A stretch of 64,000 bases of DNA from Gemmatimonadota bacterium (GTDB lineage: Bacteria; Gemmatimonadota; Gemmatimonadetes; Gemmatimonadales; Gemmatimonadaceae): positions 147,964 through 211,963 of the forward strand of contig PLCA01000002.1 in the NCBI GenBank assembly GCA_003134685.1. Reading direction: 5' to 3'. Made by a program: the position numbers and the translations under genes. The notes under the pieces are model-generated. The model made no database searches and was not told the DNA's origin. It saw only the letters and a program-made list of their open reading frames with translations. Position 1 is the first letter of the stretch; every line of letters starts with the position of its first letter. This document shows, one piece after another, positions 7,920 through 16,539 of the stretch.

Positions 7920-9374
7920 ATGTCGCTCTTCGTTCGGAAGGACATCGGTTCACTGCTGGCGGAGGCCGGCTCGGGGACGCTGCGACGGGAGCTGGGACCG
8001 CTGGCCCTGGTCACCCTGGGAATCGGGGCCGTGATCGGAGCCGGAATCTTCGTCATGTCCGGCACCGTCGCGTCCCAGAACGCCGGCCCGGCGCTGACGC
8101 TATCGATGGTCTTCGCCGGAATCGCCTGCGTGTTCGCCGGTCTCTGCTACGCCGAGCTGGCGAGCATGATCCCGGTGGCCGGGAGCGCCTATACCTATGC
8201 CTACGCGACGATGGGCGAACTGGTCGCGTGGATAATCGGCTGGGATCTCGTTCTCGAGTACTCCCTCAGCTCCTCGACCGTGGCAGTGGGATGGTCGGCC
8301 TATGCGGTCACCCTGCTTGGCGAGATGGGCATCACGATTCCACCGCGACTCACTGGTGCCCCGGGCGTACACATCTGCCTGCCCGACGGGACCCACGTCA
8401 TCGGGGTGTTCAATCTCCCCGCAATGATGATCTGTCTGGCGCTCACTGGACTACTGGTCATTGGAATCCGCGAGTCGGCGCGAGTGAACACCACCATTGT
8501 CATCATCAAGGTCGCGGTGTTGGCAATCTTCGTTGCGTTCGGCGCGCACTACGTCAACACGGCGAATCTGCACCCCTTCATTCCTCCGAACACGGGCCAG
8601 TTCGGATCGTTCGGATGGAGCGGGGTCCTTCGCGGCGCGGGAATCATCTTCTTCGCCTACATCGGCTTCGACGCGGTCTCCACTGCTTCACAGGAAGCAA
8701 AGAATCCTGGACGCGACATCCCGATCGGAATTCTCGTCTCGCTCGCGATCTGCACCATCATATACATCTCTGTTGGACTCGTGATGACTGGGCTCGTCCC
8801 ATACCACAGTCTCAACGTCGCCTCACCGATCGCGGTCGCGGTGCAGGCCACGGGACTCAAGTGGCTCGCGCCCATCGTCAACATCGGCGCGATTTGCGGG
8901 CTGTCGAGCGTGATATTGGTGAACATGCTGGCCCAGTCCCGGATCTTCTACTCGATGAGCCGCGACGGATTGCTCCCGCCTCTGTTTGCCAGACTCCACC
9001 CGCGGTATCGCACTCCGCACGTGACGACCGCGATCACCGGACTCGTCGTCGCAATCGCTTCCGGACTGTTTCCAATCGCGGTGCTGGGCCAGCTCGTGAG
9101 CATGGGAACTCTGCTCGCGTTCGCGATCGTGTGCATGGGAGTCCTGATCCTGCGCAGAATAGAACCCGACACGCACCGACCGTTCAGGACACCGGGCATG
9201 CCGTGGGTGCCAATCGTGGGAACTCTCATTTGTCTTTACCTGATGTCAGGACTCCCGCTCCCGACGTGGATCAGGTTGTTCGTGTGGCTGGCCGTCGGAC
9301 TGACGATCTACTTCACGTACGGAAGATTTCACGCTGCCGCGGCACGCGATCGGCCGATCGCCAACGCCGCTTAG
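7920..9374 (+). CDS. Amino acid permease, APC superfamily (cationic amino acid type)
   Basis: A 484-residue inner-membrane permease with 12 or more helices. The APC signature GPLALVTLGIGAVIGAGIFVMSG lies near residue 30, and GSAYTYAYATMGELVAWIIGWDLVLEYSLSSSTVAVGWS is typical of the CAT/YfnA branch. The C-terminal pair of helices (PIVGTLICLYLMSGLPLPTWIRLFVWLAVGLTIYFTYGRFH) matches the CAT C-terminal domain. The ATG at 7920 is supported by GGGAGGAG at the correct spacing; the upstream start in the ORF track is not. It is probably controlled by the divergent GntR regulator. Its stop overlaps the stop of the convergent lipoprotein gene by 4 bp. Substrate specificity not deducible. Confidence 0.92.
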   Translation: MSLFVRKDIGSLLAEAGSGTLRRELGPLALVTLGIGAVIGAGIFVMSGTVASQNAGPALTLSMVFAGIACVFAGLCYAELASMIPVAGSAYTYAYATMGELVAWIIGWDLVLEYSLSSSTVAVGWSAYAVTLLGEMGITIPPRLTGAPGVHICLPDGTHVIGVFNLPAMMICLALTGLLVIGIRESARVNTTIVIIKVAVLAIFVAFGAHYVNTANLHPFIPPNTGQFGSFGWSGVLRGAGIIFFAYIGFDAVSTASQEAKNPGRDIPIGILVSLAICTIIYISVGLVMTGLVPYHSLNVASPIAVAVQATGLKWLAPIVNIGAICGLSSVILVNMLAQSRIFYSMSRDGLLPPLFARLHPRYRTPHVTTAITGLVVAIASGLFPIAVLGQLVSMGTLLAFAIVCMGVLILRRIEPDTHRPFRTPGMPWVPIVGTLICLYLMSGLPLPTWIRLFVWLAVGLTIYFTYGRFHAAAARDRPIANAA

Positions 9375-10462
9375 TGCTTCAGTCGTCGCGCGAAGATCGT
9401 GTCCCACGTAGCGAGCGCTGGCTTGGGCTTGAGGTTCGCATCCACCAGGCCCAGCGTCGCGAACAGAGGCAAGATCGCGGGAACCGGCTTCGGAAAGGTT
9501 CCAAGATCCAGGTCGGTGAAGGACAGCTGGAAGACACCGATCGCATTTGCTTCGTCGAGAAGCTGTGACTGGCGCGCGATGTATCTCGCCTGCATTTCCG
9601 GTGACGACGAGAACATTCCTCTCACCGAGGCAGACGGCCATCCGCCTTCCACCACCATCATGGGCAGCGCTCGCGAGCCCCTCACTCGCGTGTAGTAGTC
9701 GAGTGGAATCTGTTCCGGGTCCTTGAATCCGCCGAGGTACGGATATGATGACAAGCCGAGGACGTTGACGAAGGGGAAATCGCGCAGATCCTGATCGATC
9801 CCAATGTACGCGCCCTGCTGCACTAGCTTCCCCCACGCGGTTTCGACCTGTACGCTGACATAGAGAGGGAGCGCGGTCGCGGACCGCGAGCGACGAATGT
9901 CGGACGCCGCGTCGTTGGTCATCCGAACCACCGCCTCGTAGACCGGCCGCGGAGCAATCTGCCGGATCAGATTCGTCTCGGCTGCAAGTCCCAGATAATC
10001 CGGATGCAGCTTCTCGACCAGCACGCCCACGTAATTGCGATACAGCCGCTGCACCGCGGGCTCCGTGATGCTCCGATGCGCTGCGACGAGCGCCGGGGCT
10101 TCGCTTTCGCGGGCCAGCCCATTCGTGACATCGATCGTCACCACCAGCTTCAGATGCTTCGAGCGGTAGTAATGCTCGAGATCGATCCCGTCCTTTCGGA
10201 GCGCGTCCTCGGGAGACGCCCCGGCGAGAAGCAGCGCCCATGGTACGTCGAGATGCATGATCGCGGCATCGGCTCGCCTGGTCCAGATCTCCAGCGATCT
10301 CACCGCGACCTTGATATCTGGCTTGGGCGGAACGACCGAGAAGCCCATCAGATAGGAGCGTGTCCCAGCTGACGATATTTTCGGCGCAGGCGTGGATCGC
10401 GGGCAGGCCGTCGTCACCAAAGCTAAGGAGATGGCTGCCACCAGCCTTCGAAATGCCGTCAT
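9371..10462 (-). CDS. Putative lipoprotein with TIM-barrel glycoside hydrolase-like fold
   Basis: A 363-residue exported protein with a lipobox (LVTTACPRS, Cys20). The remainder resembles clan GH-A/GH53-like barrels: LKLVVTIDVTNG and DYLGLAAETNLI (a Glu in a strand-end position that acids in this clan occupy), FPFVNVLGLSSYPYL, and PMMVVEGGWPS (a second Glu where the nucleophile would be), then a GVFQLSFTDLDLG strand. That motif series suggests a glycan-active enzyme or degenerate relative in the periplasm or outer membrane. The assignment is inferred from motifs only. It overlaps the end of the convergent permease by 4 bp. Confidence 0.6.
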   Translation of the reverse strand: MTAFRRLVAAISLALVTTACPRSTPAPKISSAGTRSYLMGFSVVPPKPDIKVAVRSLEIWTRRADAAIMHLDVPWALLLAGASPEDALRKDGIDLEHYYRSKHLKLVVTIDVTNGLARESEAPALVAAHRSITEPAVQRLYRNYVGVLVEKLHPDYLGLAAETNLIRQIAPRPVYEAVVRMTNDAASDIRRSRSATALPLYVSVQVETAWGKLVQQGAYIGIDQDLRDFPFVNVLGLSSYPYLGGFKDPEQIPLDYYTRVRGSRALPMMVVEGGWPSASVRGMFSSSPEMQARYIARQSQLLDEANAIGVFQLSFTDLDLGTFPKPVPAILPLFATLGLVDANLKPKPALATWDTIFARRLKH

Positions 10463-10593
10463 CGCCGCGGAATATGTCCCGGAAAGGTCAGCAATGGTGC
10501 ATTCCGAAACGGCTGGTCGTCGACTGATGGACCCCGGCTTGTGTCAGCAGACACTGTTACATATGCTGCTAATCCGCATTACCGGATACCCCC

Positions 10594-11475
10594 GTGGAAT
10601 TGATCCCGCACGCTGCCGCAGAGACCTACCGCCCTTCCCCCAGGACCTGGCAGCCAGTTCGACCCGAAGACGCAGCAAAGCTTACAGATTGCCGGTTGCA
10701 GCTGCACCACGCCGCGCAGTTCGGAGCCGCCGCCGGGATTTCCTTCCTCACGCATCGTCCGGATGAAAGCCATACCAACCTGGAGTGGGTGCCTTCTCTT
10801 GCCGGATTGTTCTCACGAGTGATTCCGACGGGGAGACCATTCCGGATCGGCGCGAGGCCGTCCAAGTTCGCGCTGCTGATAGTCACTGAAGACAATCAGC
10901 CGATCGCGGAATACAAGCTCCATGGCCGTACGATTACCGACGCGACTGAGTGGATTCGCGCGCAAATCAAATCTCTCGGTGCGGACCCGACGCGTCATAC
11001 GCTGCGGCGAGACTATGAGATACCAGCGCATCCGGTCGCGATCGGGGAATCGTTCGATGCCAGCGCGCCGATTCTCTTCGAAGAGCTTTCGAAATGGTTC
11101 TCGAATGCCGCCACGCTACTCGGCTCCCTTGTCCGAAAGACGCGCGGAGCCAGCGAGCTAAGGTGCTGGCCGCAGCATTTCGACCTCGCAACGCTCATCA
11201 AGGTCGCGCCCGCTCGCACCATTGGAATGGGACTGGAGCCAGGCGACGATTTCTACGACGAGCCGTATTTCTATCTCAACATGAGCCCGCAACCCAGCGC
11301 GTCTCGTGCTCAGTCTCGCCCATTGTGGGGAAACGGCACCTGGCACACCAACGAATGGGTTGGAGCAGTTCTTCCCGGATCTCGGTTCGGCGCCGCATCC
11401 GCCCAGGAGCGGCAGGTCCGCGAGTTCCTCGATTCAGCCACCGCCGCCTGCCGCGCGCTGGTTACACAGAGCTAA
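10594..11475 (+). CDS. Conserved hypothetical protein, possibly DUF5996-like
   Basis: A 293-residue soluble protein without signal peptide or membrane helices. Notable segments are WQPVRPEDAAKLTDCRLQLHHAAQFGAAAG at the start, RCWPQHFDLATLIKV in the middle and GLEPGDDFYDEPYFYLNMSPQP followed by GTWHTNEWVGAVL. The WP-HFDLA element and the layout remind me of DUF5996 proteins, but I cannot confirm this. The GTG start at 10594 has no good Shine-Dalgarno. It is divergent from the lipoprotein gene on its left and convergent with the ABC importer, whose stop overlaps its own by 4 bp (11472-11475). Confidence 0.65.
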   Translation: MELIPHAAAETYRPSPRTWQPVRPEDAAKLTDCRLQLHHAAQFGAAAGISFLTHRPDESHTNLEWVPSLAGLFSRVIPTGRPFRIGARPSKFALLIVTEDNQPIAEYKLHGRTITDATEWIRAQIKSLGADPTRHTLRRDYEIPAHPVAIGESFDASAPILFEELSKWFSNAATLLGSLVRKTRGASELRCWPQHFDLATLIKVAPARTIGMGLEPGDDFYDEPYFYLNMSPQPSASRAQSRPLWGNGTWHTNEWVGAVLPGSRFGAASAQERQVREFLDSATAACRALVTQS

Positions 11476-13136
11476 GTCGCCGAAGCGACCGAGACGTTCG
11501 GACCTTCGGTTCGCCGTCTCCAGAATCGTTTCCGCCGGTGGGCCGGAGTCACAAGCCGTTCCACAATCGCAAGTACGCCGTCCACGGCGAGAGCGAGCGC
11601 CGCGGCCGGAAGCGCGCCTGAAAGAATCATCCGAGTGTCCGCGAGAGCGAGACCCGCGACGATTGGCTCCCCCAAGCCTCCTGCGCCAATGAACGCGGCG
11701 AGCGTCGCCGCTCCCACAGTGATCACCGCGGCAGTGCGAATGCCAGCCATGATCACTGGCGCCGCGAGTGGGAGACGCACCCACATCAGTCGTTGCGTTG
11801 GAGTGGTGCCAAGCGCTTCAGCAGCATTTACGGCTTCGGGATCAGCGTCGCGCACTCCCGTATAAGTTCCGCGCGCAATCGGATAAAGGGCGTACAGCCA
11901 GAGCGCCACCAGCGCCGGGACGACTCCGATACCAAGCAGTGGAATCATGAACGCGAGCAGAGCGATGCTGGGAATCGTCTGGAGTACTCCTAGCGCGCCA
12001 ATCGTCGGCTCCGCGATTCGTCGAGTTCGTTCGAGCCCAAGTCCCAGTGGAACCGCAACGATAACAGCGGCGAAAAGAGCGAAAGCGACGAGCTCCAGAT
12101 GCCGGATCAGGAGCGCCGTTATCGTCGCCCGGCGATCCCACAAATACTCCGCGAATCCAGACTGCTGCGCCGATGGCGCCGCTTTCGCCTCGGGCGTCGC
12201 GCCGGAGAGCCCAAGCGCCGCCAGCTCGTCACCCGCCACTCGGCGGACATCTTCGCCGTCCACTTCCACCCGACGATTGAGCTGTCGCATCGTCTTCTCA
12301 TCCAGGCGTCCGCTCAGAAGCGCAAGCGCCGCGATTGCTCCAGGCACCTGGCGATCTAGCCGACTGGATACGAGCGCGGCCGCTTCATACGGAGGAAAGA
12401 AGTGCTTGTCGTCGATCAGGGTGACCAGATCGTAGCGGGCGAGCAGCCCGTCGGTTGAATAGCCATCAATGACATCCACCGCGCCCGATGCGAGCGCCTG
12501 GTATTTCACCGCCGGCGCCAGTGGCCTCACAGCGCGAGGTCTCAATCCATATACGTGAGACAGGCCGACCAGTCCATCACTTCGCCCGATGAAATCCGCG
12601 GTGAACCCCGCCGTCAGATGCGGACTCTCACGCGCGAGATCACTGAGCGTGCGAAGATGGTAGCGGCTCGCCGTCGATCGCGTGACGGCGATCGCGTACG
12701 TGTTCTGAAAGCCGAGCGGCGGGAGCCAGCGCACATGGTAGAGATTCGCAAACCGGCGGGCGACATGCGCAAACACCACCCGCGGATCGGCGGCGACAGA
12801 ATCGGGTAACGTGTCGTGCAGAATCGCGATGAGCCCTGTCCCCGTGTACTCGGGGTAGACATCGATCGCGTCGGTGCGGAGCGCGCCGAACGCAATCTCG
12901 GTTGCGCCAAGCCCGGGCTTCCGATCCACGCTGAATCCGCGTGATTCGAGCAGCTGCGAGAACATCTCCGCCAGCAGATACGACTCACCGAACGGCTTGG
13001 ACGCGACGACCACCGGCCGACTCTCTCGTTGCGCGACGAGCGCAGCTGGCATTACGCCACCGACGATCGCCGTAGCAAGCAGGACGCTGATTCGCTGCCT
13101 CGATCTCATTCGCGCACGGTGTCGAATCCCGGTCAC
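11472..13136 (-). CDS. Osmoprotectant-type ABC importer: substrate-binding domain fused to permease
   Basis: A 554-residue fusion. An N-terminal signal region (ISVLLATAIVGGVMPAALVAQ) leads into an OpuAC-type binding domain at about 40-310 (VVVASKPFGESYLLAEMFSQLLESRGF, DVYPEYTGTGL, VDVIDGYSTDGLLARYDL). A permease domain with about five helices follows at 335-540, containing the EAA-type loop AAEALGTTPTQRLMWVRLPLAAPVIMAGI. It would import glycine betaine, choline or a related compatible solute. In many characterised fusions (OpuA, ProWX) the permease comes first; here the binding domain does. The gene overlaps its ATPase by 4 bp (ATGA), showing translational coupling. Confidence 0.9.
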   Translation of the reverse strand: MTGIRHRARMRSRQRISVLLATAIVGGVMPAALVAQRESRPVVVASKPFGESYLLAEMFSQLLESRGFSVDRKPGLGATEIAFGALRTDAIDVYPEYTGTGLIAILHDTLPDSVAADPRVVFAHVARRFANLYHVRWLPPLGFQNTYAIAVTRSTASRYHLRTLSDLARESPHLTAGFTADFIGRSDGLVGLSHVYGLRPRAVRPLAPAVKYQALASGAVDVIDGYSTDGLLARYDLVTLIDDKHFFPPYEAAALVSSRLDRQVPGAIAALALLSGRLDEKTMRQLNRRVEVDGEDVRRVAGDELAALGLSGATPEAKAAPSAQQSGFAEYLWDRRATITALLIRHLELVAFALFAAVIVAVPLGLGLERTRRIAEPTIGALGVLQTIPSIALLAFMIPLLGIGVVPALVALWLYALYPIARGTYTGVRDADPEAVNAAEALGTTPTQRLMWVRLPLAAPVIMAGIRTAAVITVGAATLAAFIGAGGLGEPIVAGLALADTRMILSGALPAAALALAVDGVLAIVERLVTPAHRRKRFWRRRTEGPNVSVASAT

Positions 13137-13882
13137 GGGCGCAGAGCCTCGAGTCCCGCTCGCGCCCGTTCTATCAACCGCGCGACGTATTCCGTGGCCG
13201 GCGCATGAATCAGATCTCGCATGCTCCCTCGCTGCTCGATCCTTCCCCTCCTCATCACCACCACTTCTTCAGCGAGACGTCCCGCTTCGGCCAGATCGTG
13301 CGTGACCAGCAGCGTGGTGACGGAGAGATCGCGGCGCAGATTGTCGAAGCTTTCCTGCAGCTCGGCCCGCGAGATTGCGTCCAGCGCTCCGAATGGCTCG
13401 TCGAGCAGAATTACGCCCGGCCGAGCGGCGATGCTACGCGCCAGTGCTACACGCTGGCGCTGGCCACCCGATAGCTCGTGGGGGAAACGCGAGCCGAATT
13501 GCGCTGAGGAAAGCCCAACGAGGTCGAGCGCGCGCCGGGCTGCGTCGGCGGAATCAGGCATGTGTTGAAGCGTCGGCACAAGCTCGACGTTGCGCAGCAC
13601 TCGCCAGTGCGGGAGCAGCCCGCCATGCTGCTGCACGTATCCGATTCCGCGCCGTAGAGACTCCGGTGACTGTGTTTGAACATCATTGTCGCCGACCATC
13701 ACCTGCCCGTTATCCGGCTCAACCAGCCGGTTGAAGCAGCGAAGGAGTGTGGTCTTTCCGGAGCCACTTTCCCCGACGAGCGCTGTCGCCCGTCCCGCTG
13801 GAATGTCGATGGTCACCTCGTCCAGAGCGACGACGTTGCCGAAGTGGTGCGAGACGTTCCGCGCGGCGAGGGAGATCGGCAT
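13133..13882 (-). CDS. Osmoprotectant-type ABC importer ATP-binding protein
   Basis: A 249-residue ATPase of the OpuCA/ProV/OpuBA group. Walker A is GESGSGKTTLL, the Q-loop is in GYVQQHGGLLPHWRVLRNV, the signature is LSGGQRQRVALARS and Walker B is VILLDEPFGALD, followed by the switch His in LLVTHDLAEA. It lacks the C-terminal CBS pair that senses ionic strength in OpuA, so osmotic gating would have to come from elsewhere. First gene of the two-gene importer operon; the downstream gene supplies both the binding protein and the permease in one chain, so these two genes make a complete transporter. Confidence 0.92.
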   Translation of the reverse strand: MPISLAARNVSHHFGNVVALDEVTIDIPAGRATALVGESGSGKTTLLRCFNRLVEPDNGQVMVGDNDVQTQSPESLRRGIGYVQQHGGLLPHWRVLRNVELVPTLQHMPDSADAARRALDLVGLSSAQFGSRFPHELSGGQRQRVALARSIAARPGVILLDEPFGALDAISRAELQESFDNLRRDLSVTTLLVTHDLAEAGRLAEEVVVMRRGRIEQRGSMRDLIHAPATEYVARLIERARAGLEALRP

Positions 13883-14001
13883 TGCCTTAAGAGTGATAGC
13901 GGCGCCGCGGAACCGCTATAACGCGCGCTGAACTTGCGTTCGCAGCGTTTCGGCGTATCTGTTGCGGTGATCACTTGCTCGTACCGCTTTCAGGAATTCA
14001 A

Positions 14002-15006
14002 ATGAGTCCCGCCACCACGAAGACGCGCCGCCTCGGCTCCCAGGGCCTCGAGACATCCGCCATCGGCCTGGGCTGCATGGGCATGTCGGAGTTTTACGGC
14101 CCGAGCAACGAGAAGGAATCCATCGCGACCATCCATCGCGCGCTCGAGCTCGGCATCACCATGCTCGACACCGCCGACATGTACGGACCTTTCAAGAACG
14201 AAGAGCTGGTCGGCCGCGCGATCAAGGGAAGGCGCGACCGCGTCATCATCGCGACCAAGTTCGGAAACGTGCGCGATCCCAAAGATCCGACCATACGGAG
14301 CATCAATGGCAGTCCCGAGTACGTCCGCCAGGCGTGCGAAGGATCGCTCAAGAGACTGGGCGTCGAGACGATCGACCTCTACTATCAGCACCGTGTCGAC
14401 AAGAACACGCCGATTGAGGACACCGTCGGAGCGATGGCCAAGCTCGTTCGCGAGGGAAAGGTGCGCTATATCGGACTGTCAGAAGCATCGGTCAACACGA
14501 TTCGCAAAGCGCACAAGGTTCACCCGATCACCGCGGTGCAAACGGAGTACTCTCTCTGGACGCGCGATCCCGAGGAGGGACTGCTCGATGCGCTACGGCT
14601 TCTTGACGTTGGCTTCGTAGTGTACAGTCCACTCGGCCGCGGATTTCTTACCGGACAGATCAAGAAAATCGACGATCTGGCACAGGACGATTTCAGGAGA
14701 CAGAACCCGCGCTTTCAGGGCGAGAATTTCAAAATGAATCTCGAGCTTGTCGCGAGGGTCGAGGAGATCGCGAAGGAGCACAAATGCACGCCCGCACAGC
14801 TGGCGTTGGCGTGGGTGCTGGCCCAGGGAGACGACATTGTGCCGATTCCGGGGACCAGACACCCCGAGCGAGTCGAGGAGAATGTCGGTGCGTTGAACGT
14901 GGTGCTATCGGAGTCCGATCTCAGACGCATCGACGCGGCGGCGCCAAAAGGAATCGCCGCCGGCGAGCGCTACGCGGAAGGAGGAATGAAGAGCGTCAAT
15001 CTGTAG
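14002..15006 (+). CDS. Aldo/keto reductase (YghZ/AKR13-like)
   Basis: A 334-residue NADP-dependent oxidoreductase with a TIM-barrel fold. The start [23 protein letters not shown] is characteristic of the plant-type AKR group, and the catalytic tetrad is visible as Asp and Tyr in MLDTADMYG, Lys in IIATKFG and His in DLYYQHRVD. The NADP-binding end [19 protein letters not shown] is complete. I chose ATG 14002 with AGGAAT upstream over TTG 13975. It stands alone between the ABC importer (divergent) and the helicase (convergent). Substrate probably an aldehyde or ketone; not deducible. Confidence 0.92.
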   Translation: MSPATTKTRRLGSQGLETSAIGLGCMGMSEFYGPSNEKESIATIHRALELGITMLDTADMYGPFKNEELVGRAIKGRRDRVIIATKFGNVRDPKDPTIRSINGSPEYVRQACEGSLKRLGVETIDLYYQHRVDKNTPIEDTVGAMAKLVREGKVRYIGLSEASVNTIRKAHKVHPITAVQTEYSLWTRDPEEGLLDALRLLDVGFVVYSPLGRGFLTGQIKKIDDLAQDDFRRQNPRFQGENFKMNLELVARVEEIAKEHKCTPAQLALAWVLAQGDDIVPIPGTRHPERVEENVGALNVVLSESDLRRIDAAAPKGIAAGERYAEGGMKSVNL

Positions 15007-15038
15007 CCACCAAACGGAACGCAGGCTGTGTTTAGTGC

Positions 15039-16421
15039 CTAACGTCCGCGACGACTTCGATACGGGCCGCCACTTCGACGCGAATCACCGGAGCCCGAGC
15101 GACCCGAGCCTGATCCTCCTGAGCTACCCGACCGTGTCGAGCCGCCCGAGCCATGTGAGCTGCTCGAGCTATGTGAGCCGTTCGATCCACCCGACCGGGC
15201 CGCCTTTGCCTTCGATCGCGCCCGCTCATCCGCCTTCCTGCCCCTGATTGCGGCGATCCGCTCGCCGATCGGGATCTCGAGACGACCCTCCGGACGCGCG
15301 TTGTAGTCGAAGTCGGGGATTGTTATCTGCGGCAGCCGTTTTCCAATCGCCTTCTCGATCGCGCGGAGATCATTCTGCTCGTCCGGCGCGACGAAAGTGA
15401 AAGCATCACCGACCTCGCCCGCGCGCGCGGTGCGGCCCACCCGATGGATGTAATCGTCGGGCGCCTGCGGCACATCGAAGTTGACGACGTGCCCGAGTGC
15501 TTCGATGTCGATTCCGCGCGCGGCAATGTCAGTGGCGACGAGAACCTTGTAGTGACCGTTCTTGAACCCCGCCAGTGCCGCGGTGCGCTGACTCTGCGAG
15601 CGATTCCCATGTATCCGCTCCGCCTTGATGCCGCGCTTCACCAGCTGCTCGGCCAGGCGGTTCGCGCGGTGCTTCGTGCGCGTGAACACCAGCGCCTGCG
15701 TCATTTCGCCACGATCGAGCAGCGCCAGCAGTAGATCCTTTTTCAGATCCTGTTTGACCGGGTAGACCGCCTGTGTCACTCCGACCGCTGGCAGCGAGCG
15801 CCGGCCGAGGTCGATCATCAGCGGATTGTGGAGCATCTCCCTCGTTAGCGCGGCAATTGGCGGCGGCATCGTCGCGCTGAACAGGAGCGTTTGACGCTTG
15901 GCCGGTACCATCTTCAGAATGCGCTTGATGTCGGGCAGAAATCCCATGTCCAGCATCCGGTCGGCCTCATCGAGCACCAGAAATTCGATGTTCTTGAGAC
16001 TGGCATAAGATGAGCTCAGATGGTCTAGCAACCGGCCTGGAGTAGCGACAAGAACGTCAACGCCAGCGCGCATCGCGTGCTCCTGCGGCGCCATCCCCAC
16101 GCCGCCATAAATCGCGGCTGCCGTAATCGGCGTGTGAACCGCCATCGAATCGAGCGCGGTGAGAATCTGTGCGGCGAGCTCTCGCGTGGGAGTAACCACC
16201 AGCGCGCGTGTCTTCCCGCGCGGCTTGGCGATGAGATGATGCAGAATCGGTAGCACGAACGCGGCGGTCTTGCCGCTTCCCGTCATCGCACAGGCCAGAA
16301 TGTCACGCCCCTCGAGTGCGGCGGGTATTGCCTCGGCTTGAATTGGAGTTGGTCGTTGAAAGCCCAGCTCTTTGAGGCCTTTTTGGAGACTGGGGTGAAG
16401 CTTTAGTGAAGAGAACGGCAG
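15039..16421 (-). CDS. DEAD-box RNA helicase, RhlE-like, with non-canonical start
   Basis: A complete DEAD-box helicase core: Q motif GFQRPTPIQ, motif I MTGSGKT, Ia PTRELAAQI, II VLDEADRMLDMGF, III SATMP, V ATDIAARGID and VI HRVGRTARAG. A Ser/Gly/Arg-rich tail (about 60 residues, SGGSGSGRSGSG) should bind RNA. Likely roles are ribosome assembly or RNA turnover. The ORF track start at 16736 lies inside the DUF5916 gene. Between that gene's stop and the conserved LPFSSLKL there is no in-frame ATG, GTG or TTG, so I give CTG 16421 (ILPFSSLKL); ATT 16424 is equally possible. Both lie after a CAGGCG sequence. Confidence 0.9.
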   Translation of the reverse strand: MPFSSLKLHPSLQKGLKELGFQRPTPIQAEAIPAALEGRDILACAMTGSGKTAAFVLPILHHLIAKPRGKTRALVVTPTRELAAQILTALDSMAVHTPITAAAIYGGVGMAPQEHAMRAGVDVLVATPGRLLDHLSSSYASLKNIEFLVLDEADRMLDMGFLPDIKRILKMVPAKRQTLLFSATMPPPIAALTREMLHNPLMIDLGRRSLPAVGVTQAVYPVKQDLKKDLLLALLDRGEMTQALVFTRTKHRANRLAEQLVKRGIKAERIHGNRSQSQRTAALAGFKNGHYKVLVATDIAARGIDIEALGHVVNFDVPQAPDDYIHRVGRTARAGEVGDAFTFVAPDEQNDLRAIEKAIGKRLPQITIPDFDYNARPEGRLEIPIGERIAAIRGRKADERARSKAKAARSGGSNGSHSSSSSHGSGGSTRSGSSGGSGSGRSGSGDSRRSGGPYRSRRGR

Positions 16422-16539
16422 AATGGCGCCTGGAAAAGGATTGGATATTCGAATGTCCTGAAAGATACCTAGGCCAGGCCTTCTGCCGGCGACGATCTGT
16501 CCCGAATGCGGTATTGAGGTGGTTAACCGCGGCGAAGGC

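Noticed and set aside
7847-9568. 573-residue plus-strand ORF overlapping the permease
   Set aside because: Arg/His-rich frame with no family motifs; the permease frame has GGGAGGAG, membrane helices and APC signatures, so this is a shadow.
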